DNA of 64,000 nt, taken from contig NC_057924.1 in NCBI RefSeq assembly GCF_018873765.1, positions 18,905,542-18,969,541 of the forward strand, written 5' to 3'. Positions 60,690 through 64,000 of the stretch are shown here, piece after piece. How positions within the stretch are numbered: position 1 is the first letter of the stretch; every line of letters starts with the position of its first letter. The position numbers were made by a program, and so were the translations under genes. The DNA is from Telopea speciosissima. Taxonomy: Eukaryota > Streptophyta > Magnoliopsida > Proteales > Proteaceae. The notes under the pieces were generated by a model, which saw only the letters and a program-made list of their open reading frames with translations, was not told the DNA's origin and made no database searches.

Positions 60690-61790
60690 CAAGGTTCGAG
60701 AACTCAGTTTGAGACCTGGTTTCGGTCAGGCCAAAAACCGAGTTGGACCGAGATCTCGGTGGGTTGGTGCAACTTTTTCTTTTTTGAATTCGTTTGATGG
60801 TTTCGGTGCGTTTTTTTTGGTTATAAACGTGGTATACAGCCTATTTTGGGCCATTTAAACACAATGACTGATGTAGGGGAATACCTAGAGACTAGGGTTC
60901 CTACAAGGGCTGGTTGGGTAGGCTTTGCTAGAATGTATAAACCTTAGGGAGGGGGCCGTAAACAGGGACTGGCAGCAACATATAAGATAAACATGGAAAA
61001 CTAAAACAGAATATTAATGTAGCAATGAACACTAGAATCCTAGCTAAATGCAACAACTTAACAAGCATCAATAGGGGAATATGGGGATGGGGGGAACATG
61101 GACAGCATATTACCGGATTGAGTGCATGTTTTTTACAATTCCGAAAATGGTATATTCCATATTAATGAACTAACCATTCAACTAATAAACAAATCAGCAA
61201 GTATGCAACACAGTGAGATCGATATTAGGCATAGCATATAGTCCAAATTGTAAACAAGGGAAAGGGATGGGGTTAAAAATCGTGGAAGGGGAAAAGCAGT
61301 TTATGCAAGCAGTTTATGCAAGAACAAATACAGGGGAGTAGAGGAGAAGAAGAGAGTAGGGGAAAAGAGAGAGAATCGATCTTACCTTGACCACCAAGAA
61401 GAAATAGAGAGAGAAGAAGAAGAACCTCACGATGGGGAAGAACCAGCAACTCTTCATTCATCATTCATTATCATTGAACATTAGATTTGGCTGCAGCCTT
61501 ACATGCTCTAATAAAGCTGAGAAAATAAAATCCTATCCTAATCGATAAACATGGAAAGAAATAGCAATCAAATCCCAATCAAATCCTTCATCAAGCTGAA
61601 AATAAAAAGTAAAAAGGTAACCAATAAAAGAAAAATATCCTAGCAACTAAACTGAATCACAAGCTGTCCATGTGGGGCCCATGCAATAGCTGTAAAAATC
61701 GCACAACTTGAGATTCTCTTGCAACGCAAAATGCTGATTAATGACTCCCAAACTGCTGCAAAAAACCGAGATCTTGGCTAGTTCTTGTTG
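60690..61790. mobile_element. Degenerate CTCGG-family TIR element in the gag of Copia B
   Basis: The left part begins CAAGGTTCGAGAACTC (60691) with 'ccgagatctcggtggg' (60747); the right part ends CCGAGATCTTG (about 61775-61785). It shares 'gtatacagcctattttggg' with 55485-55862. Interrupted by the solo LTR 60869-61740. No clear 8-bp duplication found, so its exact ends remain open. Confidence 0.55.
60869..61740. mobile_element. Solo LTR, TGATGTAG-type ends, nested
   Basis: 872 bp with perfect 5-bp target duplication ATGAC (60864-60868, 61741-61745). Begins TGATGTAGGGGAATACC and ends AATGCTGATTA. The plus strand near 61395-61470 carries GA-rich text and the minus frame 61464-61273 no known protein. 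Sits in the TIR element that interrupts Copia B. Confidence 0.8.
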
Positions 61791-63121
61791 TTGAATGTAA
61801 CATAACATTAGAAGCAATTGTGAGATCAGTACTGTTCCATAACCATATTTTCAAAGTGGAATCTTCAAGCATCCACTCCTCATATGTAGTAATAGAAGCT
61901 GAGTCTTTCCGATCATATGTAGGAGATCATCGGTAAGATATTTCATCTTACCCTTAGCATGTATATAAACTTGAACAGCTTGAGCCCAGAGCATGTAATT
62001 GATATCCCATTTAATTCAATATTGGTAATCTGAACATGAACTGTATCAACTGGGGGTTTAGGATCAAACATGATGTAAAAAATCAAATTACAAATAGCAA
62101 TCTAGTAGTAACACAACTTCAGATCAGATCTTATTCCACTGAAAACTCTAGTGGAGAATCAATTGGGAGTTCACAGGACTAGCTGGCAGCAAGAGAAAGC
62201 CAAAGAGGCTTGCGGACTTGGGTTTTGGTGAAGAAAACCTGATGTAGAATAAGAGGTCAGACTAACCTGTAAATACGGCCGAAGAGAGCACTGTAGTAGG
62301 GGAGAATAATCCCAACATATTAGCCTGATCAGTTGGTTGGATCAGGAGATATCAGCCAATTAAGAGGTCACAAAATTGACCTAAAAACAGAGTAGCTGCA
62401 AGGATGCAGGAGAAACCAGATTCCAGAAAATCAAACCACAAATTGATCCTCAAATTTGGATTGAATGTACCTCTTGATGGTAGTAAACAGCTCCTAGAAG
62501 GCCAGGCTCAGGTCGTAGAAATAAAAGTAATTAGATCTTCAATACTGAAGAAAAATTCCAGAAACTGAAACTGAATGTGTGATCTTCATTAATCTTCAAA
62601 TTCTGACTTCAAGAACTTGTAATCTTCATAAGTAGTAAATAGTAATAGCAGAGCAACAGTGAGATCCTAGTTCATCTTCATAGTATCAATAACTAGGACC
62701 TAAGTAGCAGGTAGACAGCATAAGGATTGCTGCAACCAGAATCGACTTAGATCTTTAGGAAGACTCTCGGAATAGCATAAGAAGAAGAATTATTACATAT
62801 TTATTGGAGCTCTGATACCATGTAACAGAACTAGAAGAGATAAATCAGCAATAGAAGAAGAGAAGAAGGAGAAGAAAGAAGAAACTCTGTGATCTTAGAA
62901 AGCTAAAAGCGTGAGTGCATCAGATTCACCTCCCACACTTCAATTTATAATGTTTACCACCTAGGAATCAAACTTGGAATAGGAAACATATTAGAGATAG
63001 GAAACGATAAGAAGTCAACTAAAGACAACTAATCCTAAGTAAACTGAAATACTAAAGATACAAAATATAATGTGTACATGACACATATGTACCCCCATAC
63101 ATAACATCGGTAATCTTAACA

Positions 63122-64000
63122 ATTTCTTTTATTGTTATGTTATTTGGTTGGTTAGGACCTTCTCCAACAATTCCACTCCATTCAACCAAATTTGTGGGGG
63201 GAGGGGAGGATAAGCAATTATAATATATCTATAATGCTATAAAATAAAAGAAACCCACTCTCTCTCTCTCTCTCTCTCTCATGCTCATTACTCACTCCTC
63301 TCTCCTCTCTTCTCCCAATGAATTGGGTTTTCTCCCTTCTCTCCCATCCCTGAGATCTCTCTTTCTCTCCCTTATGCTCATTACTTGCAGTTCCATCAAT
63401 TGATCTGCATCATTTCTACTGTTGAATCCATACTTAAAAGCCTATGGATCCTTCGGATTGATGAATTTTTTAATATCTTGTAGTTTTGGGTCATGGATTG
63501 AGCCAATGATCACAACCCTGTTTACCCACTCTGTATATTGTCCTTTTCCTTGCATCTTGCTAGAACTATTGTATGAATCCGAACGAAATTATATGAAAAT
63601 GAATAATCCATAGGAAAATAGTTATCAAAGAGAATAGCAGTAGATGTATTGAAGGGGGGAGCTAAGAGGGATAACAAATCTTCAACCTCCTATGGTTTCA
63701 AACAGCTGGGACTTCTCCCCCAAAATCAACTTTATAATTCAAACTGTTGGCAAAGTTTATTGGAAGACTTATATTATGTTTCCCACATTTTGGATGTTTG
63801 TGCTAATCTTCACTCTAAACATTTGACCCGAACACCCAAGATAACTCTTAGGACAATATAGTACTTCATAAAATTGATTCAAATAACTATTAACTAGAAC
63901 TGGAGGGATACTAATTACGTTCAAATTTCCCCCTTTACAAGACCCAACTAAACTGAAATGAAGATGCAAATACACCTAATATTGGCTTACACACAGTGAT
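63122..64000. other. Right edge, non-genic (probable TypA intron 7)
   Basis: No TypA exon 8 (the family continues with a TALPTVELDPPT-like block after exon 7) and no repeat ends are recognised. A (CT)n run lies at about 63257-63281 and a purine-poor stretch follows. Frames at 63422-63613 and 63649-63861 have no motifs. Confidence 0.4.

Larger units (their letters stand above)
57820..63121 (-). mobile_element. Ty1-copia element B: 5' LTR, gag, protease, integrase; truncated by Copia A
   Basis: Minus-strand. 5' LTR 63121-62821 (301 bp, TGT...ACA with short inverted TGTTAAG/TTGTTACA-type ends); primer-binding TGGTATCAGAGC at 62820-62809. Gag begins near 62071; its central part is 60692-60312 (LFNTMHSTAEVIWNDLRESF). 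Knuckle CCFCGKSNHIVDICW (near 59150) sits in a low-decay frame; protease site WIIDSGASTHMTG (58850); long frame 58823-58131 with HVRLGHL...CEACELGKH, HSDIWGP and FVTFMDDHSRMTWAY; integrase continues to FRTDNALEY and 'RMVER' then stop (near 58000), and stops at 57820 where Copia A entered. RT and the 3' LTR are missing. Insertions: hAT-like 59333-60335 and a TIR piece with a solo LTR at 60690-61790. Confidence 0.87.

Overview
The window is nuclear DNA of a flowering plant. It carries two complete plant genes with introns (a LOB-domain transcription factor and a ROP/RAC small GTPase), the 5' half of a third (a mitochondrial TypA/BipA-like GTPase), a small heat-shock pseudogene inside a DNA transposon, and a piece of plastid-derived DNA. 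About three quarters of the rest is transposable element (TE) sequence or its remains. Long TE-filled introns suggest a large, TE-rich genome; I cannot name the species.

Layout. 1-6.1 kb: retroelement debris and a ~150-bp tandem repeat split by a 2.85-kb solo LTR. 6.1-8.2 kb: no gene seen. 8257-9172 (-): LBD gene with a MITE in its only intron. 9.9-14.3 kb: LTR fragments, tandem repeats, a small hAT-like element and a MITE. 15074-18305 (+): seven-exon ROP gene with a LINE scrap in intron 4 and a GC-AG intron 5. 18.9-30.3 kb: RTE LINE tail, L1 ORF1-only insertion, decayed Copia element, inverted ycf2 fragments and TIR elements. 30510 to beyond the right edge (+): TypA-like gene. Seven exons are visible up to 47168 (residues 1-362 of a family usually near 660-680). 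Intron 1 is 5.9 kb, intron 3 is 8.9 kb, and intron 7, if the gene is intact, exceeds 16.8 kb.

The introns of the TypA-like gene hold a nested TE stack. It includes a SINE, LINE pieces, a tiny non-autonomous LTR element (internal region ~109 bp), a pol-less LTR element interrupted by a solo LTR that is itself interrupted by a hAT-like element, a 2.3-kb Mutator-like element carrying a class III small heat-shock gene copy (Pack-MULE type), and two nested Copia elements with further insertions.

Two window-wide patterns stand out. First, seven TIR elements begin CATGG/CAAGG/CATAG, end in the complement, carry 8-bp (one 8-9 bp) target duplications, and each family has its own reiterated subterminal motif. 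Second, several LTR families share unusual extended termini (TRATGYAG...CTRCATYA) instead of plain TG...CA. Boundaries and target duplications were read directly from the sequence; family names are inferred from remembered motifs without database searches.
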